Below, piece by piece: positions 23,351 to 35,064 of a DNA stretch of 64,000 nucleotides. Made by a program: the position numbers and the translations under genes. The notes under the pieces were generated by a model, which was not told the DNA's origin, searched no databases, and saw only the letters and a list, made by a program, of their open reading frames with translations. Origin of the DNA: Cunninghamia lanceolata (Eukaryota > Streptophyta > Pinopsida > Cupressales > Cupressaceae); assembly GCA_027924645.1 (NCBI GenBank), contig BSBN01001753.1, positions 248,001 to 312,000 on the forward strand, given 5' to 3'. Position 1 is the first letter of the stretch; the number at the start of each line of letters is the position of its first letter.

Positions 23351-24680
23351 TGTAATGTCCCCTTTCCGAGAGGGTGTTAGCCTATACTTGGTTCCCGTAG
23401 GCTAACAATGGTGGTTAGGGAACTTTGGCAGTTGTTTGGTGGATTTCGGGCTCTTGTGCGGAAACTTACTATTTTTAGTAAGTTAGGGTTTCACTTGGAT
23501 GAGGCAATTCATGATTGGAGGTAGGGCGTTTCGTCGAGATCTTTCCAACAGTGCATAATTCCTGAGATTCCGAGACCGTTTGGGGTTTCATATTAAAGTC
23601 CGTAAATTATATTTTATTATTAATATTTGGACTCTAATATATAATGTGGTGACTTAGGAAAATAAAGTGGAATAAATGTAAAAATAAGTCACAAGGACTT
23701 TGGACGCTCATGATAAGAGAAATAAATTTTATAAAGTAAAAATATATTCCCTCTAACATATGGTTTACTTCATGAGGGAAATATAAAAGGAAAAAGAGAT
23801 CTTTTTCATTCATTCATGACATATTACTTTCTCATGCTTTGGCTCTGCAAGTTTCTTGAGGGTTTGAAGAAACCATCGGCACTTGGTGACGAAAACCACC
23901 ATTTGTAACAGCGATTCGAGGGTGTGAAAGATCATTTGAGGTTGCTTGGGTCAGTCATACTCAGTGGCTGGGCATTGTGCTTAATTTCATAAAGTTTGGA
24001 AGCTTCAGGTATTGTCGCGAAGGATTAAAGATAAGAGTTTCCATCAAGCATTTACCTCCATAAATTTTGTTGCATATTGAAGATCATATGTTCTGATTTT
24101 GGTGAAATTTGGAGGTGTTTGAAGTGGGGTTTGAACCCTTCTTTGCTGGTCGTACAGACCTGTACCTGGCCGTACCACACAGCAGGGTTTTCATTTGTTT
24201 TTGAACCTTCTTTGAGCTGTTTCTCCTTCTCAGCCAGTCGTGGAAGAGTACAGACCAGTACAAAGATTATAGACCTGCTATTCCTCCATCAGCCTGGCTG
24301 TACCAGCTTGTAGAAGGATGTGGGTTTTGTGGGAGACTTATTACTTGGAGTTTTGGGCATTATTTTGTAGCCTTCATCAATTGATCCTGTCCCAAAACAA
24401 TTACTAACAGCAAATCAGAGTTTTCACTTCATATTCATGTAAAGATTTTCCGGTTGTATGCTGTTCAAGTCTGTAGAAGCACCATTTTATCAGTACAACA
24501 AAGGGGTATGTGAAAATGTTAGTATTTTATTGAAATATTGTTGTGGGTATTGCTCATTTGTACCTTGTAATGCATTTCCAATGAAATAGAGCTTCTGGGT
24601 ATCTTTCATTTTGTATTTTTTGCAATATATGTATTTGCATGCGTGTTATGGAAATCACACCAAAACGCAAGCAGGGTTCA
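23351..24680 (+). repeat. LTR of the TGTAATGTCCCC family, right end uncertain
   Basis: Starts TGTAATGTCCCCTTTCCG and continues with TTCCCGTAGGCTAACAATGG, the shared U3 motif. A TATA-like AATATAAAAGG is at 23787. The 3' end is not clear; it is placed near 24680 by length and loss of similarity. No primer site follows. Confidence 0.6.
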
Positions 24681-24809
24681 ACTAAACGGCAGAAAACCTT
24701 TTGAACTGTGATAAAAAACTAAACCCATTTCAGTTAATCTAAAACACAGAACAGGGAGGGTTATTTCAAGAACTGAGATGAGTCTACTGAAAAAAGTGAA
24801 ATTCTTTAT

Positions 24810-27084
24810 TGTAATATCCCGAATGGAATATTTTCTAAGTATTTTTGCAAATACCATGAACAAACATGCTTGCTCTGATTTCACTGTAAGTGCCTATCAA
24901 AATTTCTCAAATAACTTGCAAATTTTCACAATGTAAGTTCACAGACATTTCATCAAACAGTTGATGAACAGCTGGGTTTATGTGTATTTCAATAGGTGAT
25001 TCACAAATACCAGCTTAGATGAATGAACTTTGCAAGTATTGATAGAATAATCAATTAATAATCAAACTAAGACTAATATTAATATTTGACATTCAATGGG
25101 AAACAAATTCATTCAAGAATGTTGTGCTCAGATTCAAAAAATATATGATTCACTAATAGAATAAGGGCATTACATTAACAACTTCTGACCTGAAAGTTAT
25201 TAAAATTGCTTTTGCAACTCACAAGCTGAATCAGTCCCTTTTTATGACTGTAATCCTCACCGAATGCTGCTATCAATTATTCGAAAACTTCTAACTGTTA
25301 ATACAGTCTGAAATGGCATGAAAACATGCCCAGATTGGTTGCTATCTAACTCAGTTATCTGAATATGCTTGTGAAGATGAGGTGATTAGATATTTGGCTT
25401 CCAAAAGGACCAAACTCAGGCAGCAATTCAATCTCGAAAGAAGTTATTTGTTTTCTAAACTGGGGTGTCTGGAAGGATGGACTTAATAATCCATAGAATA
25501 TGCATTGACCAACCAAATTCCCTTTGTCTTCTACAAAAAATTAATTATAAACTTCAAATTGTGCAGCTGGGTGCTTGGGACCCAGCAACAACTCCTCAAC
25601 TAAGCTGCGATTCTCCTCTTCAATACATTATTTACTTTCCTATCTTCCTTTATGCTGTCCAAGGTGGTGGCTGTTTGAAAAAATAGTCTTCAAAGTTTAA
25701 TATTGGAATGAGTCGGTGCCTTTTCTAAAATCCACGATTCCTCTTATAAGGTGAGCGATGCATTTTAGTATTTAAAAAAACACCAAAAACACTAGGCAGC
25801 TGGATTTGTAGAGTCCTATCAGCGTTAGGTGTCCTCAATAATTCACTTTTTGATTGGCCATAAAGAGTGCGGCTGCTGTCTGGCCCACAAACTTCCTTAA
25901 AAATATTTAAATTCCCCTTTCATGCCTCACGTCTCCTTTAGAATATAAGAGGTCTACAAAACCCTTGATAGAATATATAAATATATACTTTCTCAAATAA
26001 CCTTTCAGCATGCCGTTAAGGGCGTGGTTCGGTGGTTAAGTCACTCGGTTGTAGTGGCAGCCACTAGAGTTCAAACCGCCACTAGGCCAACGAGCTCGCA
26101 GGCTTTACACCTTCGCTGGGCCAACGAGCTCGCGGGTTTGAAGTGTTCCTTCTTGGGGATGAGGTCCCCCGTGTTGTGGCCTCACCGGTTCATCGCTTCG
26201 GGCAAAAGCGTTAGTGTGGAGCCGGAGGGCGTGTCCCGCCAACGTCACTGGTCACTTTAAAAAGTTTACCAAGCACATTATAAAATAAAAATAAAAATAA
26301 AAAACCTTTCAGCATAAAATCAGAAATTTGTAATTCCGCTGCGAATCAAACTATCAACTTGGAAAATTATTTTCGCTTTCGAACACAAATTTCCAAACGA
26401 TCTTACTCTTCAGCACTAATTCTGCAAATCAAAATACTGAAATCATAACTGAAAACCAAATACCTGGAAACTAAAACTCCACACAAACAACATAGGGCAC
26501 AAATTGATCGGCTCAATGGTGATCTCTAGGTGAAATCACTCAATCAGCTAGGTGGGTTTTCATCATTCGGCTGATGAATGAACCAAGTTCAATCTCCCAA
26601 AAAACAAGGGTTTCATAAAATTTTCAGAATGTTCTTTTCTACTCTGGTTTCCTTCTTTTATAGGCATATTTAAGGTAACCCAAGGGTTTTCTCTTTTATT
26701 TCACTTTCTCAATAGGAAATAAGTGACTCTTTGAAAACCTTTTTTTTATCCTTACTTTCAAAGTAAATAATTTGATAGTATAATCCTTATTTTCAAAGTC
26801 ACCTTTATAATTTGCTTTTCACCACTTTGTACCCCATGCCTAGTGTTATCACTTTTGGCCCTCTTTTAAAAAATACTTTATGACATTGGCCATCCTTCCT
26901 TTAAAATAAATAATTAAACATAAGCTGCCTTAAAATAATATAAAATATCCCTTAGACAACTCAAATTAATTTTTAATTGTTTTTAAGCACCTTCGCGGAA
27001 AGTTGGCATTCTCTAAGAATGAATTTTCCAAGAATCTTGGAGCTTTCCAAGAATGTTGGAATGGACCAAAAAAGGGACATTACA
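24810..27084 (-). repeat. Solo LTR (minus) with perfect TTTAT duplication and nested SINE
   Basis: TGTAATATCCC at 24810 and GGGACATTACA ending at 27084 are the two ends; TTTAT occurs at 24805-24809 and 27085-27089. The TATA-like string lies near 26655 on the minus strand, so the LTR is minus-oriented. No internal retroelement sequence is attached, which marks a solo LTR left after LTR-LTR recombination. It hosts a SINE at 26012-26302. Confidence 0.88.
25999..26315 (+). mobile_element. tRNA-derived SINE 1, 13-bp target duplication, 2-unit core
   Basis: AACCTTTCAGCAT is duplicated at 25999-26011 and 26303-26315. The body (26012-26302) starts GCCGTTAAGGGCG, has an A-box-like TGGTTCGGTGG and B-box-like AGTTCAAACCG (RNA polymerase III promoter, tRNA-like spacing), then two units CTAGGCCAACGAGCTCGCAGG at 26082 and 26116. 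It ends AAGTTTACCAA plus an ATAAAATAAAAATAAAA tail. No protein is encoded; SINEs are mobilised by LINE machinery. Confidence 0.9.
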
Positions 27085-27285
27085 TTTATTTACCATTTTT
27101 TTCTGGAATGGACCAGGAAAAAGGTAGGGGGCGGAAACCCAACTTATAAATAATATTTAAATATTATAATATAATAATAAAATTATAAAGAACATTACTT
27201 ATTAATTTTCAAAATTAATTAATATACATAACTATTAATTTTTATTATTAATTGTAATATTAATAATTTATTTACATAAATTTTT

Positions 27286-27655
27286 ATTATTAATAATAAA
27301 TATTTTTAGGGATTTGGTAAACTTGGGTTTATAGCTTGGTTTGAGCCGAGAGACACCACTATTGAAGGGATCTCTTCCCAATGGATTTATCACCGAGATC
27401 ATTATTGGGGAGTCTTAGTCCCCAAGGCATCACCACCTTGTTCAAACCTACAAGCTCAATGGCCCAATGAAGGCACATAGTCGGCTTGTAAGCACAACGG
27501 CCTAGCAAAGGCACACATTATGCGAGCACAATGACCTAGGAAGGCACATGGCCTACGAGCTCAGTGGCCCAACGGGGGTTTGAACCTTGGTGGCCACCAC
27601 AACAATGTTGTGAGATTGACCACTACACTGGGTCCATATTGGCATTATTAATAAT
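27286..27655 (-). mobile_element. tRNA-derived SINE 2, same family, 4-unit core
   Basis: The body is 27298-27643 on the minus strand, flanked by ATTATTAATAAT at 27286-27297 and 27644-27655 (AT-rich, so weaker evidence). It begins GCC, has a B-box AAGGTTCAAACCC (27574-27588), and ends AAGTTTACCAA, as in SINE 1. Its core holds four related units (plus-strand starts 27448, 27487, 27522, 27553; spacing 31-39 bases) built on GGGCCACTGAGCTCGTAGG. 27090-27285 before it is plain AT-rich sequence. Confidence 0.82.
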
Positions 27656-27774
27656 CGATATTATTAACATAACAAATTATACTAATATATTAACATAAAT
27701 ATTGCTAATATATACATATATGAACATATATAACAAATAATATAAAAACTCTTGGTGTAGGTGTGGAGTTTGAA

Positions 27775-30700
27775 ATGGGAGCAGCGACTGATGGATAGGA
27801 AAACCCTGAAGCTGGTCTAGGTGCACAGAGAACCCTAGGATCTCTTGGGATAGTGTCGACAGATGCTAGTACCTTCGGTGGAGTAGGTCATTTGAATATT
27901 CAAATTGGACAACATGGTGGGTTGCCTGCCTAGAAAGAGCTTTTTTCAAGTCATTGTGTTCTGAAAAACAATGATGGGGTGGATATTGTCCATTCTATGG
28001 ATGGGGTGCGCCTTAAAAGTAAGAACCACACTCTGGACAGAGCCATGGCCAAAATGGACAATGTGCTCATTGGTAAAGTCTATGGTAGACGACCGAATAT
28101 TGAGATGTTGCGTAACTGGGTGTCAAATAAATGGTCGATTAAAGGTAGTATCTCTATCCCTGCTCTTCCTAAAGGTCTCTTTTGTTTCTCCTCTTCGGCA
28201 GAAGATTGCCTCAACATTTAAATTCAAGGTCCTTGATTCTTTGGTGAGAAAAGCATTGCGTTGTGTAAATGGCACCTTGGACTTAATCCTGATGAGGCCT
28301 TGTTAGCCTCTACCCCTACTTGGGTTAGTCTCCCTCTTGAATTTTGGGATGACGAAGTTTTCACTACCATTGCTAATTCGTTTGGCCACTTCCTGTCCCT
28401 AGATAATGTTACTAAAAATCGTAGTAGGTTTGTTTTTGCTCGATTTTGTGTTAGTGTAGAAACCCACAAAATCCTTTCTACCTCCATCATCCTAGACTCC
28501 AAGTTTGGGAAGTGGACTCAGGAAATTATTTATGAGAATGCTACTCTCTTCTGCCATAATTGCTCTTCTACGGGTCACTTATTAAATGTATACCCTAAGA
28601 AACACATAACCAACCCAGAACTAGCATAGAAGGATAAAGCTCTGGTTGAAGCCCCTGTTGCCTCTCCTATGGAGCCTGAGCCGGACTAGCCCAAAGTTTC
28701 TCCCAAAGAAACTCTAGTGGTTGGAAAGGAAGCCCCTGTGGTTGTTTAGGTCCAAACTCCTGTCCCTACCTATTGGGGAGTTCAGAGTTTGCATGCTACC
28801 AGCTTGGTGGAGTCATGTCCCCAAATTATGAAACATGCAAACTAGACGAATTTCAAATCTTTAATTTGAAATTTTCATAACATTATCTATGCCTAGGTCG
28901 GCTCTAGCAAGGTGGAGTTTAGGTCAGCCCTTTTTCAGGCATGACAAGTTGCCCTCATGGAAAAAACAAATGAAAAATTAAAATTTGAACGCCAAATACT
29001 CATGACAGGTCGGCCAAGACTTGTTAAGTCAGCCCCGAATCCAGATTAGGTAGGCCCTAAATTGAAACAAGAGATTTCAAAAAGTTTCAAACACCATATG
29101 TAAGGGAAGGTCGGCCTAAGTCGGCCCTAAAAGGAATTTAATTGTTTAGAGCACCGAAATTCATTAAAGTCGGCCATAGAAAATTAATAAACAATAGTTT
29201 TTTATGATGGTTGGCCAGCATTGGGAAGAAAGGAGTTTTCATGTATAAATAAGAGGTTTTGATCTCATTTGAAATCATCTTTTTGTCATGTCAACTTGGT
29301 ATTTGGTCTGCAATTTATTTGCTTTTGATTTCAAGGACGAAAACCTTTGCAAATTAAGGTGTGTTGGACGAAAACCCAACTACATCTAGGAGGTGAATTC
29401 ATACGGAGTTCACACTTGCGCTTCATCGGAGAGTTTGAAGATTTGGTTGAGCATCAGAGATATTCTTTATTGAAGGGATTGCAAGATTGTTTCATAGCAG
29501 ATCTGGAGTCATACAGCAGCTAATTCATCTCTGGTCTGAGCGACTTCCACTAAGCCCTAGCCGCTGCCCTTGACATTCATATTTGGAGCCGATTCTTGCA
29601 CATTTCTTTGGCAGCGATTTCATGTAGAGGAGTTTGCCTTGTGCTGGGGTTGCATTTGAGACCCTTTTGATATCCATTCATCATCATAGAAGGGTGATCT
29701 AAATCAGGTTTGCATCAGAGCCTGTTTTGAGGCTCATCATAGGACTGAATTACATTCTTTGATCATCATTGGAGGTGATGGCCAGCAGTTTGACAGCAGC
29801 GATCAGCTTGGAGGTTAGCGATCAGATTATAAGGTGTTTGCATCAGCTTTTGATCATCACTGAAGAGATCCATCGTAACAGATTTGATACAGCAGAGATT
29901 TAGCATTCATTGTTGGTCATTTGAGATCATTTCTGGGTATGTTTCATTGCACATTTTGTCTCTGTTTGTAACAGTGGTAGTTGAATTGGATAGCCCATGT
30001 TTGGCTCATATATATTTGATGTAATTGGAGAGATAAAGTAATCTGAAGTCCTAACAGCAAGGTCTGATTTTAATTTGACATCATTTAGATGTGTATTTCA
30101 TGTTGTGATTCACATTGGAAGCTGCCAATATCTATTTGTTCTATCAATCGCATTTGCATTTGCATTTGCCAGCTTATAGTTTTGATTGTCAAAGACAATT
30201 TATAAGGATGCAGCAGCGAATTTCATTTTCAGTCCTAGGGTTTCATTATAAAAATTGCAATTCAGAAAATCATATCACATTTCATTTAAAATATCAGAAT
30301 TTTAGCAAATATCCTAAGTGGGATATTTCAAAAACCAACTTAGTAGTCTGAACCTGGATTTGGATGTTGGGACTAAGGACAACATTTGGGATGATACCCC
30401 TCCAAGGGACTGAACTGCAACTATAGAGATCCAATCCCTACCTGATGGAAATGGTGGGAAGAGCACCCAGGGGCTTGTATCTGAAGCTAACACCATTACC
30501 AGGACTGAACCTGGTCAAGTTAGTGCCCTAAACTCTACAGTACTTGAGGGTGGTTTGGACTCTAGTGACTTTAAAAAGGCACCAGGCAGAGAAGGAGATC
30601 CACACACCAAGGTCAGGAAGGCCCGACGGAAGGAGCTAGCTCCCTTAAAACACCAAACTCAAGAAAGAAAGGAGCCATTACTCCTATTTCTCTTCATATT

Positions 30701-30851
30701 GAAAAGGGCAATATAAAAACAACATATGTGGGTAAAGACTCCAAGCCGGGTAAGAAATTTCTCTGGGAGGCTAGGCAAAGGGAAACAACCAAAAATGTGG
30801 CTAATGGAAGACAAGAAACTCTAGAGCAAGTGGGCTCCAGAAGATGTAAAA
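27775..30851 (+). pseudogene. LINE ORF1 remnant, split by an LTR insertion
   Basis: Encodes the RNA-binding protein of the LINE. It starts MGAATDG at 27775, with a stop soon after (TGG to TAG type). DUF4283 signals are VLIGKVYGRRPNIEML, PLPKGLF-like and, after a frameshift near 28224, ALLASTPTWVSLPLEFWDDE. A zinc-knuckle-like CHNCSSTGHLLNVYP is at 28550-28600, with the last Cys of C-X2-C-X4-H-X4-C replaced by Tyr. The coding sequence breaks at 28811 where a 1.5-kb LTR inserted, and resumes at 30331 with VSALNSTVLEGGLDSSDFKK and a basic region, ending next to the ORF2 start at 30852. Several stops are present. Confidence 0.85.
28811..30330 (+). repeat. LTR nested inside LINE ORF1 (TGTAATGTCCCC family)
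   Basis: Starts AGTCATGTCCCC (TG start mutated) and ends GGATATTTCA. It has TATAAATAAG near 29245, then GACGAAAACC (29337, 29376), in plus orientation. The last 90 bases (CAGTCCTAGGGTTTCAT onward) match the LTR at 50002-50581. No clean 5-bp duplication was seen. It postdates the LINE. Confidence 0.78.
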
Positions 30852-33800
30852 AATGATTATTATTTCTTGAAATATAAGGGGACTAAAAGGCCCCCATAAA
30901 CATGTCCTGAAAAACTTCATTAAGGACATGAGACCAAATATTCTTTTACTCCAAGAAACTAAGATGAGTTTTGAAGATTTTGGTAGAGTCAATAGATATA
31001 TTTGGCCTTTTGCTCATTTTATCGTTGAAAATGTTGAGGGCGCCTCAAGTGGTCTTGCTACTATGTGGAAACCTCATGATCTGAAAGGTATGCTTGTCTC
31101 TAACAACAAACATTTCCATAATATTTTGTTCAAAAGTAAGATCAACCATCTTGAATGGATCATGTCCAATATATATGCTCCTAACAATCAAGTTCAACGT
31201 CGGAATATCTGGGAAGTTCTCTTAACCTCCAAGAATTCCTTTGCTAGCCTTGACTGGATGGTAGCTGGAGACTTCAACTCTCCACTTTACTCTTCCGAAA
31301 AAATGGGTGGCTCCTCAAATTTCATTGACAACATAATGGATTTGGATAACTTCCTTCATAAAAGGGAGGTCTTTTAGATTTGGAGTTGAAGGGGCTCAAT
31401 TTCATCTGGTCCAACAAGAGAGAGGGAAACAATCTCATACAGGTTAAACTGGATAGGTTTTTAATTTCTGCTAAGTGGGATATTCTTGCTAAATGCAATC
31501 TGTCTACTCATCTCGGATTTGGTTCAGACCATACTCCTCTAATATTAAACTGGAAGTTTGCTGTAAGGAAAAACTATTTTCCCTTGAGATTTGAGGTGAT
31601 GTGGACCTGCCACCCTGACCTGAAAAACTTTATAGCAGATTGGTGGAAACAAGACCCTGTAGGGTCTGATATGTTCAAGGTTGTTCAAAAGCTTAGATTT
31701 GTCAAGCAAAACCTAAAGAGATGGAACAAAATTTCCTTTGGTAATATATTCACCCAAAAACAAGATACTAACGACCAGCTCAAGATTATCCAAGAAGAGT
31801 TGGACACAAGTGGGGCTTCAAAGGAGCTTTGTGCCAAAGAGAGTTCCTCTCAGTGACCCTCATAATATTATGGAGAAAGAGGAGCTCTTCTGGAAATAGA
31901 GATCGAGAATCCAATGGCTCAAGGAAGGGGACAAAAACTCTAAATTCTTCCACCAACCAGCTCTAAAACACAGAAAAAGAAATAGAATTTCTGAACTAGT
32001 TCTTGATAATGGTAATGTTATTAAGGAAGAGGAACAAATTTAGGATGGAGTTAGATTCTTTGAAGATTTGTTGAACTCTAATTCTCTTCCTCTTGAAGAT
32101 AATGACAGGATTTTAAATCAAATGTTATAGGTCATTCCTAACTCCATATCTCATGCTGATAACATGGAAATGGAAAAAGTTGTTTCTGAAGAGGAGGTGA
32201 AAGCGGTTGTCTTCTCTCTAGACCCCTACAAAGCACTTGGTCCTGATGGTATCCCCCATGATTTTTTTCAAATCTACTGGGACATCATTAGCAGGGATAT
32301 TACCTTAGCTACTAAAGAAATTTTCCATCGGGGAAAAGTCTTAAAGGAGATGAACAACACTTTTTCGAGTTCTAATCCGCAAGAGGCCTAGAGCTAATAA
32401 AATGTCCGAATTCCAACCTATAAGCCTTTGTAACACTCTATACAAAATTTTTTCTAAGTTGTTGGTTTTAAGGATACAACCTCTCCTGGTGAAAATCATC
32501 CACCCTAACCAGAATGTGTTTTGTCCTTGGAAGGCAAATCATTGATGCCATTATCATGGTTCGTGAAAATATCCACTCTATGATGAAAAGCAAGAGGGAG
32601 AGTATGGTCCTAAAACATGATATATCGAAGGCCTATGACAAAGTTTCTTGGCAGTTCTTGTACAGAGTGCTTTCCAGATTTGGGTTCTAGCATAAAATCC
32701 TAAAAATCTTGGAAGCCCGTTTTACCACCACAACCTTCTCTATCTTAGTTAATGGGAACCCCATGGTCACTCAAAGCCTCAAGGGGTTTAAGACAAGGTG
32801 ACTCGCTTTCACCCTACTTGTTCATTATCATGGCTGAAGTTGTGGGTAGAAGCATTGAGGATAGTGTTTTGAAAGGTAATTTGAAAGGTTTCAAACAGGC
32901 CTCTGCTCTTCATCCTTCCTCCCATTAGCAATTCGTCGATGACACCATTCTCCTAGGGGAAGCCAATTTGGCTAAAACTTATGAATGGAAAAGAATTATC
33001 AATAACTTCGCCCATGTTTCTGGGCAAAAGATCAACCTGGATAAAAGTGACATTTTCTTCTTCAACTGCCCCCACAGTCTCCAAAACAGAATTGGTGCTA
33101 CTCTGAATTGCAAAATTAAACAATCCCAAGAGACTTATTTAGGAATGCCTATGACACAGGGCAAGATCCCCAACTCCTCATGGAACTCCCTTATTGAGAA
33201 AATCCAAAAAGAGCTTGCGGCCTGGAAAGGTGTTCTCTTAAAAGCCATGCCAACAAACTCCAATTACTAAAAGCCTCCTTGCAGAATACCCCTGACTATA
33301 TCCTCTCCTTATTCAATATCCCTAAAGAATATAGTTGAAAAAATTGAGCAAATCCAGAGACGATTCTTATGGAGTGGCACTAAACAAAAGCAAAGATTGT
33401 CTCTTGTGGCTTGGGATACTGTGTACCCCTAAAAATAAGGGTGGGATGGGAATAAGGAAAATTCATATCATGAATAAAGTCCTTCTTGCTAAGGTGGTAT
33501 GGAGACTCATCAGTTCTAATAGTGATTGGTCAAGCATCATGAGAGCTAAGTATCTTAACGGCAGAGCTGGTATCTTATTCCTCCAAAGTCAGCAGGTTCC
33601 TACTAGCTCCAATATTTGGAATAATATTGTCAAAACTAAGGCAACGCTCTCTGGGTCTTAAATGGCAAGTGGGCAAGGGAGATAGTGGTAGGTTGTGGGA
33701 AGGCCCATGGGTTTCTACCCTGCCCTTAAATTATCACCTAATATGCTTCGCAAGAAAAGATGACCTAAAAATAAGATCGAGAACGAATGCTAATGACTAT

Positions 33801-35064
33801 TGGAGGATTGAAGGCAGACAGGCTGTTTGGAATATCTCCCCTAGTTGGTTTGACTACCCCTTTGATACTGTTGCTTCTGAACTGATTAAAAATCTTAATA
33901 ATCATAGGTTCCATAGAAGGTTTTTACAGGACAAGATCATCTGGACTGCCGATCACTTTGGAACCTATACTGTTAGGTTTGGTTTCAATATGTTGGATCC
34001 TTCCCACATTGACACCTTCAAATGGAATCAAATATGGGGGCATAAAACCATTCCCAAAATCAAATTTTTCTAGTGGGTAGTGAGTCAAATTATTTTTGAC
34101 TATTGACAATCTTTATAAATAGGGTTTCAAATGGCTAATAGATGCTTACTTTGTGAACAAGAAGAGGAGAACATTGATCATATGTAGTTCCACTGCACTT
34201 ATGCTTGGAAGTTCAGACAAAAGATTATGAGCAAATTCTTTGTGTCTTGGGCTTGGCAAGGAACAATTAGAAAAATCACCGAAAGTTGGGACTCCCCTTT
34301 TAATCACCCCCTCATAATTGAATTATGGTGGCAATCTCTACTACATGTGGGGTGGGGTCTGTGGAAAGAGAGGAATAACAAAGTTTTCAGATACTAAACT
34401 AAAACTTGGGAGGTGCTTACGAAGTCTATCATTCATAGCATTACTGAAAATGTGAAGGTTGCTGATCTTCACAATCCCAATTTCAACCCTACTGACATAG
34501 AAGTTAAGATAGCCAAAATTTGGAGCATTTTTGACAAGTTAGGGAACGCTGACCTATCCAAGAGAATGTCCCATAAAAATACTGGTTGGACCCCCTTTGA
34601 TACTAGATGGTGCAAGTTAAATTTTGATGGTTCTTCTAAGGGAAAACCATGACAAGCAGGTGGGAGTGGTATTATATGAAATAATAAGGGTCAGATTATT
34701 GATGGGTATCCAAACTAGTAATTTTGCATAAGCTAATGCTGCTTTGCAAGGTATAATGAAGGCCGTTCAAAAAGGCATTAAGAGTCTGATCATAGAAGGT
34801 GACTCCAAAAATGTGTTGGATATGATAAGTTCAAGAGCTACCCCTAGTTGGTCTTACCTAGACAACATAGATGAAATAAAAAAAACTATTCTGAAGTTTG
34901 AGAAAATTAAAATTTGACACATCTATAGAGAGGGAAGTAGCTCGACCGATTCCCTTGCCAACTATGGTACCCATTGCGAAGGTTTCACTACTTGGAATGA
35001 TTTCGAATCACTTCCAAGTCATATCACTTCCCTTATCAAAAAAGAAGCTCCTCTCAATAATTAA
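30852..35064 (+). pseudogene. LINE ORF2 remnant: endonuclease, reverse transcriptase, zinc finger, RNase H
   Basis: Would nick DNA and copy the LINE RNA at the target. Starts MIIIS then NIRGLKGPHK (Trp codon mutated to TGA) at 30852. The endonuclease shows LLQETK (about 30950), VAGDFNSPLYSSEK (31262) and SDHTPLIL (31523). RT blocks are SLDPYKALGPDGIPHDFF (32217), HDISKAYDKVSWQFLYRVL (32615), a frameshifted RQGD-SLSPYLF (32795) and QFVDDTILLGEAN (32929), with the FVDD catalytic box. The zinc finger CLLCEQEEENIDHM lies at 34142. RNase H shows KLNFDGSSKGKP (34614), LIIEGDSKNVLDMI (34788) and IYREGSSSTDSLANYG (34922). It ends at TAA 35062-35064. Over ten stops or frameshifts. Domain order is that of plant L1 LINEs carrying RNase H. 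Confidence 0.92.

Noticed and set aside
26018..26090. A tRNA gene (A-box and B-box present)
   Set aside because: No acceptor-stem pairing or anticodon loop is convincing, and the target duplications, core repeats and A-rich tail define a SINE.
28800..30350. An 11-base duplication AGCTTGGTGG / AACTTAGTAG around the nested LTR
   Set aside because: LTR elements make 5-bp duplications; the second copy is 5-6 bases away from the LTR end and has three mismatches.
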